Shown here piece after piece: positions 43,234-51,316 of a DNA stretch of 64,000 nucleotides. Location of the stretch: contig REER01000041.1 in assembly GCA_007694945.1 (NCBI GenBank), forward strand, positions 1 through 64,000, written 5' to 3'. Below the pieces are notes generated by a model. It had not been told where the DNA came from. It did no database searches and saw nothing but the letters and a program-made list of their open reading frames with translations. The DNA is from Paracoccaceae bacterium (GTDB lineage Bacteria > Pseudomonadota > Alphaproteobacteria > Rhodobacterales > Rhodobacteraceae). The stretch's first letter is position 1. The number at the start of each line of letters is the position of its first letter. The translations under genes and the position numbers were made by a program.

Positions 43234-45351
43234 TCATGGCTGCAGCGAGGGGTCCCTTGCCCGGATAATCTGAGCGACAGCGGATTCAGCGTCAAGCGCT
43301 GTCATCACCTGATGCAGATGCGCAATCCCGCGCAACTCGACTTCGACCAGCAGGCGATAGAAATCGGGCTTGCGATCGATGAAGCGCAGATCCGAGATAT
43401 TGGCCTTGTGCTCGCCGATCAGGCTGCACACGCGCCCCAACACACCCGCGTCATTGGAGATGGTCAGATCGAGCGTCACCCCATAGACTGCCGGATGCGT
43501 GCCATCGAGCCAGCGCAGGTCGATCCAGCGTTCGGGCTGGCCCTCCAGCGAGGCCAGCGCCTCGCAATCCATGGCATGGGCGACGACACCCTTGCCGCGA
43601 TAGGTGATGCCGATAATGCGCTCACCCGGAAGCGGCTGGCAGCAGGCCGCGCGGCGAAAGCCCTGATCGGCCTCGAGACCGGCGACAGGGTGAGCCGCGT
43701 CGATCTCGGGCTCTGCGATGGCGGTTTCCGGATAGAGCGTGGCCACAACGCGGCGGGCGCTGATTTCAGCCTCGCCGACGCGGGCGCGCAATTCGGTGGC
43801 ATCGGGCACATTGAGCATCCGCGCAGCCGTGGCCAGTGCCTTGCCGCTCAACGCGCGCCCGCTTGCCTCAAAGGCCACCCGCAACAATTCATTGCCCAGC
43901 CGGATGAAGCGCTCGCGATCCTCTTCGCGCAGGCTGCGGCGAATGGCCGATTTCGCCCGCCCCGTCACGACAATATCGATCCAGCTCGATTGTGGTCTCT
44001 GGCCCTCGGCCGCGATAATCTCGACCGACTGGCCATTGCGGAGCCGCGTCCAGAGCGGCACGCGCAGTCCGTCCACCTTGGCAGACACGCAACTGTCACC
44101 GATGCGCGTATGGATGGCATAGGCAAAATCGAGCGGCGTTGCCCCACGCGGGAGTTGGATCACATCGCCCTTGGGCGTGAAACAGAACACCTGGTCGGAA
44201 TACATCTCGAGCTTGACATGTTCGAGAAAGGCGCCGTGATCCTCGGGGTTCTCGAAACCCTCAGTGAGGGTCGATATCCATTTCGCCGGGTCCACGGCAA
44301 AGGGGTTCTCGACGCGCCGCCCGTCGCGATAGGCCCAATGCGCGGCGACCCCGGCCTCGGCTACTTCATGCATCTCGCGGGTGCGGATCTGGATCTCGAC
44401 GCGCTTGCCGTCACGCCCTGAAACCGTGGTGTGAATCGAGCGATAGCCATTGGTTTTGGGCTGGCTGATATAGTCCTTGAACCGCCCCGGCACGGCTCGC
44501 CAGCGCGCGTGCACAGCGCCGAGAATACGGTAGCAATCATCCGCCGTCTCGGTGATGATGCGGAAACCGTAAATATCCGAGAGCCGCGAGAAGGCGAGAT
44601 CCTTTTCCTGCATCTTGCGCCAGATCGAATAGGGTTTCTTGGCGCGACCATAGACATCGGCCTGCAGCCCGGCGCGCTCCAGTTCATGGCGGATATCGGC
44701 GCTGATGCGCAGCACCACATCGCCCGCTTCGCGCTGCAACGTGATGAAACGGCGCAGGATGGAGTTTCGCGCCTCAGGGTTGAGCACGCGAAAGGCCAGA
44801 TCCTCCAGCTCTTCGCGCATCCATTGCATGCCCATGCGGCCTGCAAGCGGCGCATAGATATCCATCGTTTCGCGCGCCTTCTGCGCCTGCTTGTCGGACC
44901 GCATCGAGCGGATTGTGCGCATGTTGTGCAGCCGGTCCGCAAGCTTTACCAAGATCACCCGCAAATCGCGCGACATGGCGATCAGCAATTTGCGAATATT
45001 CTCGGCTTCCTTGGCCTCGGAAGAGGAAAGCTGCAGGTTGGTCAGCTTGGTCACACCATCGACGAGTTCGGCAATTTCCTCGCCGAATAGCCGCGCAACC
45101 TCGGAATAGGTGGATTTCGTATCCTCGATGGTGTCATGCAGCAGTGCGGTGATGATGGTGGCATCATCGAGTCGCATCTCGGTCAACAAGGCGGCTACGG
45201 CAACAGGGTGCGTGAAATAGGGCTCACCCGAATGCCGGACCTGCCCCTCATGCATCTGCGCGCCATAGTCCCATGCCCTGCGGATCAGGGCCTCTTCTGT
45301 CCGTGGGTTATAGTTGCGCACAAGGGCGATCAGGTCGTCCTGAGTGATCAC
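43234..45351 (-). CDS. rsh: bifunctional (p)ppGpp synthetase/hydrolase
   Basis: A 705-residue Rel/SpoT homologue that makes and degrades (p)ppGpp in the stringent response. The HD hydrolase domain has His72-Asp73 in LLHDTIEDT; the synthetase domain has YGFRIITE and the RFKDYISQPKTNGYRS segment, whose RxKD form is that of bifunctional enzymes. A TGS domain (DVIQLPRGATPLDFA) and a C-terminal ACT domain (TLDLTISNDAGVLGRV) follow. It is the only such gene in the window, preceded by rpoZ across 52 bases that hold a hairpin. Confidence 0.96.
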   Translation of the reverse strand: MITQDDLIALVRNYNPRTEEALIRRAWDYGAQMHEGQVRHSGEPYFTHPVAVAALLTEMRLDDATIITALLHDTIEDTKSTYSEVARLFGEEIAELVDGVTKLTNLQLSSSEAKEAENIRKLLIAMSRDLRVILVKLADRLHNMRTIRSMRSDKQAQKARETMDIYAPLAGRMGMQWMREELEDLAFRVLNPEARNSILRRFITLQREAGDVVLRISADIRHELERAGLQADVYGRAKKPYSIWRKMQEKDLAFSRLSDIYGFRIITETADDCYRILGAVHARWRAVPGRFKDYISQPKTNGYRSIHTTVSGRDGKRVEIQIRTREMHEVAEAGVAAHWAYRDGRRVENPFAVDPAKWISTLTEGFENPEDHGAFLEHVKLEMYSDQVFCFTPKGDVIQLPRGATPLDFAYAIHTRIGDSCVSAKVDGLRVPLWTRLRNGQSVEIIAAEGQRPQSSWIDIVVTGRAKSAIRRSLREEDRERFIRLGNELLRVAFEASGRALSGKALATAARMLNVPDATELRARVGEAEISARRVVATLYPETAIAEPEIDAAHPVAGLEADQGFRRAACCQPLPGERIIGITYRGKGVVAHAMDCEALASLEGQPERWIDLRWLDGTHPAVYGVTLDLTISNDAGVLGRVCSLIGEHKANISDLRFIDRKPDFYRLLVEVELRGIAHLHQVMTALDAESAVAQIIRARDPSLQP

Positions 45352-45373
45352 GCCTGCCCCCTGAGCTGTTATG

Positions 45374-45403
45374 CCCTGCCTGCGCGCAAGCCGTCAGGCA
45401 GGG
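45374..45403 (-). terminator. intercistronic hairpin between rpoZ and rsh
   Basis: A perfect 9-bp stem (CCCTGCCTG with CAGGCAGGG) and a 12-base loop directly behind the rpoZ stop, 22 bases before the rsh ATG. No T run follows. It could stabilise rpoZ mRNA or attenuate rsh. Confidence 0.5.
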
Positions 45404-45763
45404 TCAGCCCGCCTGCCCCTGCGCTTCCATCAGCGCGCGCAGCATCTGCTCTTCGCTCATGCCATCCTGTTCGGGGGCGTCCTGCTCGGCAGCACCCATC
45501 AGCAGCGCCATGTCATCATCTTCGGGCATGTCGACCTCGATCTGGGTCTGCAGGCTCTCGATCAGACGCTCGCGCAACTCATCGGCGGACTGGGTCTCTT
45601 CGGCGATCTCGCGCAGGGCGACGACAGGGTTCTTGTCATTGTCACGATCAACCGTGATCGGCGCACCGGCGGCAACTTCGCGCGCGCGATGGGCGGCAAG
45701 CGCCACCAGCTCGAAGCGGTTCGGAACCTTGTCAACGCAATCTTCAACCGTCACGCGGGCCAT
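45404..45763 (-). CDS. rpoZ: DNA-directed RNA polymerase omega subunit
   Basis: A 119-residue omega subunit that helps assemble RNA polymerase and forms one of the ppGpp binding sites with beta prime. It begins [20 protein letters not shown] with the [16 protein letters not shown] helix, then the [12 protein letters not shown] segment. The C-terminal acidic extension (residues about 75-119) is usual in alphaproteobacteria. It is adjacent to rsh, a classic pairing. Confidence 0.96.
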   Translation of the reverse strand: MARVTVEDCVDKVPNRFELVALAAHRAREVAAGAPITVDRDNDKNPVVALREIAEETQSADELRERLIESLQTQIEVDMPEDDDMALLMGAAEQDAPEQDGMSEEQMLRALMEAQGQAG

Positions 45764-45860
45764 GAGCGCACTCCAATTCGTGTGGAAAACCGGGTCTAGA
45801 CCCGCACATACTGCGCGAAAGCCCGGATTACAAGGCGTTCAAGGCCAAATTCGCCTGAAA

Positions 45861-46472
45861 TCACCGTGACGCTGGCTCTTGCAGGGACCAGATTTCGGCG
45901 CGCGCCTCGGGCGACAGGGCGGCACGCATCTCGGCCACCGTCCGCCCCAGCACCGGGTGACGCCAGTCAGGTGCGATATCGGCCAGCGGCACCAGCACGA
46001 AAGCGCGCTCATGCAGGCGCGGATGCGGCAGGATCAATTCGGGCGGAGCTTGGCGCATCTGCTCGGCAAGCGAGAGATCCGACCACGCCCGGAAACCCGC
46101 CTCATCCGGCAGCACACGCGCATCCATCGCGAGCAGGTCGAGATCGAGCACCCGCGCCTGCCAGCGCGCACTCCGCGCGCGCCCTGCACCGAGTTCGATC
46201 CGGTGCAGCAGCTTGAGGAAGTCCGGCGGCTCAAGTTCGGTGCGGCAGGCAAATGCCGCATTCACAAAATCGGGACCTGAGCCCGGAGGGAAACAGGGCG
46301 TGCGATAAAACCTGCTGACGGCTTCAACCTCCTGCCCGGTTTCGGAAATCTGTGCGATGGCCGCACGCAGTTGCGCATCCGGACTATCCAGATGCCCCGC
46401 CAGATTCGCCCCCATAGCCACCAGCGCCAGATTGCATTTCTGCAATCCATCCATATGTTGGTCGCATGTCAT
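45861..46472 (-). CDS. folK: HPPK, 2-amino-4-hydroxy-6-hydroxymethyldihydropteridine pyrophosphokinase
   Basis: Pyrophosphorylates hydroxymethyl-dihydropterin in folate synthesis. The 203-residue protein shows ALVAMGANL at the N-terminus, RFYRTPCFPPGSGPDFVNA, the RWQARVLDLDLLAMD catalytic segment with its Asp pair, and LILPHPRLHERAFVLVPLADIAP. The start may be 46472 or the ATG at 46454; neither has a good ribosome-binding site. It is upstream of rpoZ and divergent from the NYN-domain gene. Confidence 0.95.
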   Translation of the reverse strand: MTCDQHMDGLQKCNLALVAMGANLAGHLDSPDAQLRAAIAQISETGQEVEAVSRFYRTPCFPPGSGPDFVNAAFACRTELEPPDFLKLLHRIELGAGRARSARWQARVLDLDLLAMDARVLPDEAGFRAWSDLSLAEQMRQAPPELILPHPRLHERAFVLVPLADIAPDWRHPVLGRTVAEMRAALSPEARAEIWSLQEPASR

Positions 46473-46563
46473 GACGCGCAGTTACCTGTTTTGTCAGCCC
46501 TCAGGCTTTCCTTTCATCCGACCGCGTCATTCGTTGCAACTCCTGACCTGCAAGGTACCGGAT

Positions 46564-47139
46564 ATGTTTTACAAGGACGAGCGCCTCGCGCTCTTCATAG
46601 ATGGCTCGAACCTCTACGCGGCCGGCAAAGCGCTCGGGTTCGATATAGACTATAAACTTCTGCGACAAGAGTTCATGCGGCGAGGTCGCCTGCTGCGCGC
46701 CTTTTACTATACGGCGCTCCTGGAGAATGACGATTATTCACCGATCCGCCCGCTGGTCGACTGGCTGCATTACAACGGCTACAGCATGGTAACCAAACCG
46801 GCCAAGGAATACACCGACTCGATGGGTCGTCGGAAGGTCAAGGGCAACATGGATATCGAGCTTGCCGTCGATGCCATGGAACTCGCTCCCCGTATCGACC
46901 ATGCGGTGCTGTTCTCGGGTGATGGCGATTTTCGGCCGCTGGTCGAGAGCCTGCAGCGGCAGGGCGTCCGGGTTTCCGTGGTCTCGACCATCCGCAGCCA
47001 GCCGCCGATGATCGCAGATGACCTGCGCCGCCAGGCCGACAATTTCATAGAACTCGACGAATTGCGCGATGTGATCGGTCGCCCGCCACGCGAAAACCGC
47101 TTTGAGCGTGAGCAGACCGAAGAAGTGACCACCGACTGA
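46564..47139 (+). CDS. NYN domain (LabA/DUF88-like) protein
   Basis: A 191-residue NYN-domain protein, a PIN-like nuclease fold. The acidic site is visible as Asp13 (LFIDGSNLY), Asp97 and Asp103 (NMDIELAVDAM) and Asp120/Asp122 (SGDGDF). The group includes LabA-like and other predicted metal-dependent RNases. A second segment, RRQADNFIELDEL, closes the fold. The remaining 20 residues are charged. The gene is alone, divergent from folK, and ended by a strong terminator. Its RNA target is unknown. Confidence 0.93.
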   Translation: MFYKDERLALFIDGSNLYAAGKALGFDIDYKLLRQEFMRRGRLLRAFYYTALLENDDYSPIRPLVDWLHYNGYSMVTKPAKEYTDSMGRRKVKGNMDIELAVDAMELAPRIDHAVLFSGDGDFRPLVESLQRQGVRVSVVSTIRSQPPMIADDLRRQADNFIELDELRDVIGRPPRENRFEREQTEEVTTD

Positions 47140-47165
47140 TCCCGATGGCAGCACTCGCGCGAAAC

Positions 47166-47195
47166 GGGCCGCCCGCAGGGCGGCCCGCCCTTTTT
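47166..47195 (+). terminator. intrinsic terminator after NYN gene
   Basis: A 9-bp perfect stem (GGGCCGCCC with GGGCGGCCC), 3-base loop, then GCCC and five T. It is probably used by the NYN gene. Confidence 0.82.
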
Positions 47196-47208
47196 CACAT
47201 CCGCAGGA

Positions 47209-47982
47209 TCACATCAGCGCCTGCCGCAGCAGGTTCAGCCCGGTCAGCACCAGCATGATCAGCGTCCAGCGCCGGAATTGCGCCGCATCCAGCCTGTCCT
47301 GCACCACATAACCCAACCACAGCCCGACCATCGCAGGTGCGATCAAGAGCGCCGAAAAGCCCAGCGTCTGTGAATTGGCCACGCCCGAGACCAGATGGCC
47401 GCCGATCAGCGCCACGGCGCCCACCAGAAACACTACGCCCAGGACCCGCACCATATCGTATTTGTCGGTATCGACCGAGATCAGATAGACCATCACCGGC
47501 GGCCCCCAGATCCCCGAGATCCCGCCATAAAGCCCGGCCACTGCCCCGCTCGTCCATTCGGCCCGCCTGCGCCGATGGACATTGAGCCGCAACGGCACCC
47601 CGGCAAGCTGAACAAGCGCAAAGAGCACGATAGGCCCACCCAGCAGCACGAGCAGCGCCCGGTCGGGCAGCGCGCTGAGAAATTGCGCGCTCAGCACCAG
47701 AAGCGCCACCATCACCGACAGCATCCGCCAATAACGCCGCGTCGAGCCCCAGGCCGCCGCCAAACCCTGACGCAGCGCCTGACTGAGATTGGTAAACAAG
47801 GTCGGCAACATCAGCCCAGCCAGCGCCAGTTCCACCGGCATGAAACTCGACAGGCCCGAAATGAGGATCATCGGCAAGGCAAAACCCAGCGCGCCCTTGA
47901 TCAGCCCGGCAAAGAATGCCACCCCTATTGCGGCGGCCAAAGCCCAGAGCGGCAGACCGGCCGAAAAAAAATCCAGCATCAT
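47209..47982 (-). CDS. sulfite exporter TauE/SafE family protein
   Basis: A 257-residue membrane protein with about eight helices of the TauE/SafE (DUF81) family, which exports sulfite or organosulfonates. The two repeats are visible as AFFAGLIKGALGFALPMIL and AGLYGGISGIWGPPVMVYL, each with the family Gly-rich turn. The substrate is unknown and no sulfur genes are adjacent. It is convergent with the NYN gene. Confidence 0.9.
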   Translation of the reverse strand: MMLDFFSAGLPLWALAAAIGVAFFAGLIKGALGFALPMILISGLSSFMPVELALAGLMLPTLFTNLSQALRQGLAAAWGSTRRYWRMLSVMVALLVLSAQFLSALPDRALLVLLGGPIVLFALVQLAGVPLRLNVHRRRRAEWTSGAVAGLYGGISGIWGPPVMVYLISVDTDKYDMVRVLGVVFLVGAVALIGGHLVSGVANSQTLGFSALLIAPAMVGLWLGYVVQDRLDAAQFRRWTLIMLVLTGLNLLRQALM

Positions 47983-48075
47983 TCCTTCCTTGCGATGACG
48001 CGCCGCCTATAGCGCAGCCCGGACCTCGCTGCACCCGCGAAATGCCTGCGACATAAATGTAAAGCCAGCATCTAT

Positions 48076-48089
48076 TTCGAGTATTTTTG
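48076..48089 (+). repeat. partial copy of the intergenic motif
   Basis: TTCGAGTATTTTTG in the gap upstream of mcd matches the core of the motif at 19660 in 13 of 14 positions. It ends before the GGCAAGA part. Confidence 0.4.
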
Positions 48090-48164
48090 TTGCGCTGCAC
48101 CTGCGAAGGCCCTATGTCTTGCCGCAATCGTAAAGAGACCCGAGTTTTGAACACGGAGAGACCC

Positions 48165-49826
48165 ATGCCGCATGATGGACAGACTGTCCCGACGCCCGTT
48201 CTGCCCGACCTTCTGGGCCGGACAAGGGCCGCCCTGCCCCCGCTCGAGGCCCTGCTGGCAGAGGCCCAGTCGAACATGCGTGCGCGGATCGCCCCCGCCG
48301 GCAAAGTCGATGCAGCCCTGCTAGAGGCCGATCAATATGCCGCGCATGGGCTGGCCTGGCTTGCCACCTATGTCGAGAGCTTGCGCCAGATGCAGGGCTG
48401 GGCCGAGCGGCTCGAGGGCGAGGGCCGCTTCGGCCAGATGGAGCAACTCATCCACCAGATCGCCTTTGGCGAATATCTCAACCAGATCGCGGGCGGTATC
48501 CCGATGAACCAGGGCGAAGTCCTGCGGCTCTCGGATATGGGCCTCTCCGCCGATCTCTCCTCGGACGCCATCGCGACCCTGCGCGAGGCCGGCAATAGCG
48601 ACGCTGCCCGCATGGCGCTGGTGGCGCTGATGCGCGACAATCATGGCCGCGCCACATTCGGCGCCACCGGGCTCGATGAAGAGCTCGAGATGATCCGCGA
48701 CCAGTTCCGCCGCTATTCCGATGAACAGGTCCTGCCCCACGCCCATGAATGGCACCTCAAGGATGAGCTGATCCCGATGGAGGTGATCGAGCAGCTCTCC
48801 GAGATGGGCGTGTTCGGCCTGACCATCCCCGAAGAGTTCGGTGGCCTCGGCATGTCGAAATCGGCGATGGTCGTGGTCTCCGAAGAGCTCTCGCGCGGCT
48901 ATATCGGCGTTGGCTCGCTCGGCACCCGCACCGAGATCGCGGCCGAGTTGATCATCTGTGGCGGCACGTCGGAGCAGAAGCAACATTGGCTGCCCAAACT
49001 GTCGTCGGGCGAGATTCTCCCCACGGCAGTCTTCACCGAACCCAATACCGGCTCCGATCTGGGCGCGCTACGCACCAAGGCGGTGAAGGAGGGCGATGAT
49101 TGGGTGATCAACGGCAACAAGACCTGGATCACCCATGCCGCGCGCACCCATGTGATGACCGTGCTTGCCCGGACCATCCCCGACACGACGGATTATCGCG
49201 GGCTCTCGATGTTCCTCGCCGAGAAAACCCCCGGCACGGACGAAAAGCCCTTTGTCGATACCGGTATCTCGGGTGGCGAGATCGAAGTGCTCGGCTATCG
49301 CGGCATGAAGGAATACACGGTCAATTTCGACGATTTCCGCGTCAAAGGCGAGAACCTGTTGGGAGGTGAAGAGGGTCAGGGCTTCAAGCAACTCATGCAG
49401 ACGTTTGAATCCGCCCGCATCCAGACTGCCGCCCGCGCCATCGGCGTGGCGCAGAACGCGCTTGAGGTCGCGATGCAATATGCCGAAGACCGCAAGCAAT
49501 TCGGCAAATCCCTGATCGAGTTCCCCCGCGTCGCGGCCAAGCTCGCCATGATGGCGGTCGAGATCATGGTGGCGCGGCAACTGACCTATTTCAGCGCCCG
49601 CGAGAAGGATGCCGAGCGCCGCTGCGACCTGGAGGCCGGGATGGCCAAGCTGCTCGGAGCCCGCGTCGCCTGGGCCGCCGCCGATAACGGGTTGCAGATC
49701 CATGGCGGTAATGGCTTCGCGCTCGAATACCCGATCAGCCGCATCCTCTGTGATGCGCGCATCCTCAATATCTTCGAGGGTGCCGGCGAAATTCAAGCCC
49801 AGGTCATCGCCCGCCGTCTGCTCTGA
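48165..49826 (+). CDS. mcd: (2S)-methylsuccinyl-CoA dehydrogenase
   Basis: An acyl-CoA dehydrogenase of 553 residues. The extra N-terminal domain (about 1-150, ALPPLEALLAEAQSNMR through EYLNQIAGG) and the length separate it from ordinary 380-residue enzymes and match Mcd, which oxidises methylsuccinyl-CoA to mesaconyl-CoA in the ethylmalonyl-CoA pathway. The ACAD core shows FTEPNTGSDLG (FAD/substrate), GNKTWITHAART, QIHGGNGFALEYPISR and the C-terminal NIFEGAGEIQ. GGAGAG lies upstream of the ATG at 48165. A plain acyl-CoA dehydrogenase with the same extension is the alternative. Confidence 0.9.
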   Translation: MPHDGQTVPTPVLPDLLGRTRAALPPLEALLAEAQSNMRARIAPAGKVDAALLEADQYAAHGLAWLATYVESLRQMQGWAERLEGEGRFGQMEQLIHQIAFGEYLNQIAGGIPMNQGEVLRLSDMGLSADLSSDAIATLREAGNSDAARMALVALMRDNHGRATFGATGLDEELEMIRDQFRRYSDEQVLPHAHEWHLKDELIPMEVIEQLSEMGVFGLTIPEEFGGLGMSKSAMVVVSEELSRGYIGVGSLGTRTEIAAELIICGGTSEQKQHWLPKLSSGEILPTAVFTEPNTGSDLGALRTKAVKEGDDWVINGNKTWITHAARTHVMTVLARTIPDTTDYRGLSMFLAEKTPGTDEKPFVDTGISGGEIEVLGYRGMKEYTVNFDDFRVKGENLLGGEEGQGFKQLMQTFESARIQTAARAIGVAQNALEVAMQYAEDRKQFGKSLIEFPRVAAKLAMMAVEIMVARQLTYFSAREKDAERRCDLEAGMAKLLGARVAWAAADNGLQIHGGNGFALEYPISRILCDARILNIFEGAGEIQAQVIARRLL

Positions 49827-49857
49827 AACCCGATCAGTTCATAAGACTCTTTTCAAG

Positions 49858-49883
49858 GCGCGCGTGCTTCGCACGCGCGCTTT
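49858..49883 (+). terminator. terminator after mcd
   Basis: A 10-bp perfect stem (GCGCGCGTGC with GCACGCGCGC), a TTC loop and three T. It closely resembles the hairpin at 19243. Confidence 0.7.
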
Positions 49884-49919
49884 ACTAGAACGGCTGCAGA
49901 ATCTCTCGCCGCAGCTTCA

Positions 49920-49938
49920 TCTTGCCAGAAATACTCAA
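49920..49938 (-). repeat. intergenic 19-bp motif, copy 2
   Basis: Reads TTGAGTATTTCTGGCAAGA on the minus strand, one mismatch from the copy at 19660. It lies in the 220-base gap between mcd and the photolyase-like gene, both of which end here. Confidence 0.7.
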
Positions 49939-50046
49939 TCCTCCGCCCGCATCATTGCCAATCCCCTTCAAAACGCCCACCCGGCACCGCAGGGTAGCGC
50001 CCGCGAAGGGCCACGGGTGGGTGGGTTGAGTGCCCTGAGTGGGCGC

Positions 50047-51264
50047 TTACAGCAACTGCCGCTGCGCCACGATCCGCGGGATCTGCTTTTTTACCTTGAA
50101 GAACCCGGCTGTTGCATGTGGCCAGATTGCCAGATCCCATTCCCGCTGCCATTCGCAAAGCGCAATGCCCTCTGCCGCCAGCAAGGGCTCTACCAGCCGC
50201 AACCAGTCGCGCAAAGGCCCCTCGGGCAGATAGGCCGTCACCACCTGCCGCACCCCCAAGCGCACAGCCAGCGCGACCAACTCCTTCGGAACCTCGGCCC
50301 GCATCGGCTTAGCCATCACACCAGTCCGCCGCGCAATATCCGACAGCGCAGCCGCCTCGAACTCGGCAACCGGATCCGCAACCCCGCGCGGTGAGCGCAG
50401 ATGCGACGCCGCAAGCCGCACGGCCCCGAAAATCTCCACCTGCTCCAGCCCCGTCTCTTCCAGCCGCCCATCCTCTTCCGTCACAAGCAACAGAGACGGC
50501 ACACGCGCGAGCGGCGCGCGCGCCTTGCGCAAGGGCTGCAGTTCGGGCAGCCCCTCGGGCTCCAGCTGCTCCAACCCCTCGGTCACCTCGGCAAGCTCCC
50601 CTGCCCCCGGCGCAAAGCGCTGGCCGGTGAATTTGGCGATATTCCAGCTTCGAGCCGCATAATACTTCCCCCGCGTATGCAGCCCCGCCACCCAGCGCCA
50701 TGACAGCGTGTTCGAGGCCGGATCCCCATCCAGCAGATGCCGGTAGAAGAAATCCGCCCCGATCCGCCAGGGCAGGTGCAAGGTGAAAATCCAGATCGAG
50801 GCGAACCACATCCGCGCGTGATTGTGCAGATAGCCCGTCTCGACCAGCTCCTGCACCCAGGCATCGAAACAACCAAGCCCGGTGGTGCCGCTTTCCGCCT
50901 CCCTAACCCGGCGCTGCAAGTCACCGTCACGTTCCAACGCCGCCAGATCGCGCACCAGCCCGTCGCGATACTCCGCCCAGACGCTGGGCCGCCGCTCCAG
51001 CCAGCCCTTGAAATAGCCGCGCCAGAACACCTCCTGCACGAATTTCTCCGCCCCCTCCAATCCATGTGCGCCGATCGCAGCCATGACGACCTCTTCCTCG
51101 GTCACAAGCCGCCGCCGCAGCCAGGGCGAGAGGCCGGAGACATCGCGATGCTGCCCCGGCCCGCGATCATAGTTGCGCCCCGCTGCGTAGCACCGCCCCA
51201 TGCGCGGAATGAACGCCTCCATATGCGCCAATCCTTCTGCGCGGGTTGCCGGTCCGAATGTCAT
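50047..51264 (-). CDS. photolyase/cryptochrome-like protein with reversed domain order
   Basis: A 405-residue protein whose FAD-binding photolyase domain comes first. Residues about 45-220 show GLSPWLRRRLV, VFWRGYFKGWLERRP, ETGYLHNHARMWFASIW, the FAD-contact segment LLDGDPASNTLSWRWVAG and ARSWNIAKFTGQRF. The region after 250 (SLLLVTEEDG, GVRQVVTAYLPEGPLRDWL, AEGIALCEWQREWDLAIWPHATAGFFK) looks like an alpha/beta domain such as photolyases carry at the N-terminus. The start at 51264 follows GGGAGGC. DNA repair or light sensing is possible; not shown. Confidence 0.82.
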   Translation of the reverse strand: MTFGPATRAEGLAHMEAFIPRMGRCYAAGRNYDRGPGQHRDVSGLSPWLRRRLVTEEEVVMAAIGAHGLEGAEKFVQEVFWRGYFKGWLERRPSVWAEYRDGLVRDLAALERDGDLQRRVREAESGTTGLGCFDAWVQELVETGYLHNHARMWFASIWIFTLHLPWRIGADFFYRHLLDGDPASNTLSWRWVAGLHTRGKYYAARSWNIAKFTGQRFAPGAGELAEVTEGLEQLEPEGLPELQPLRKARAPLARVPSLLLVTEEDGRLEETGLEQVEIFGAVRLAASHLRSPRGVADPVAEFEAAALSDIARRTGVMAKPMRAEVPKELVALAVRLGVRQVVTAYLPEGPLRDWLRLVEPLLAAEGIALCEWQREWDLAIWPHATAGFFKVKKQIPRIVAQRQLL

Positions 51265-51316
51265 CGCTGTGCCTCCCTGCCTGCCGGGAGGCGAGCTAAT
51301 GCGTGAGCAGGGACAA

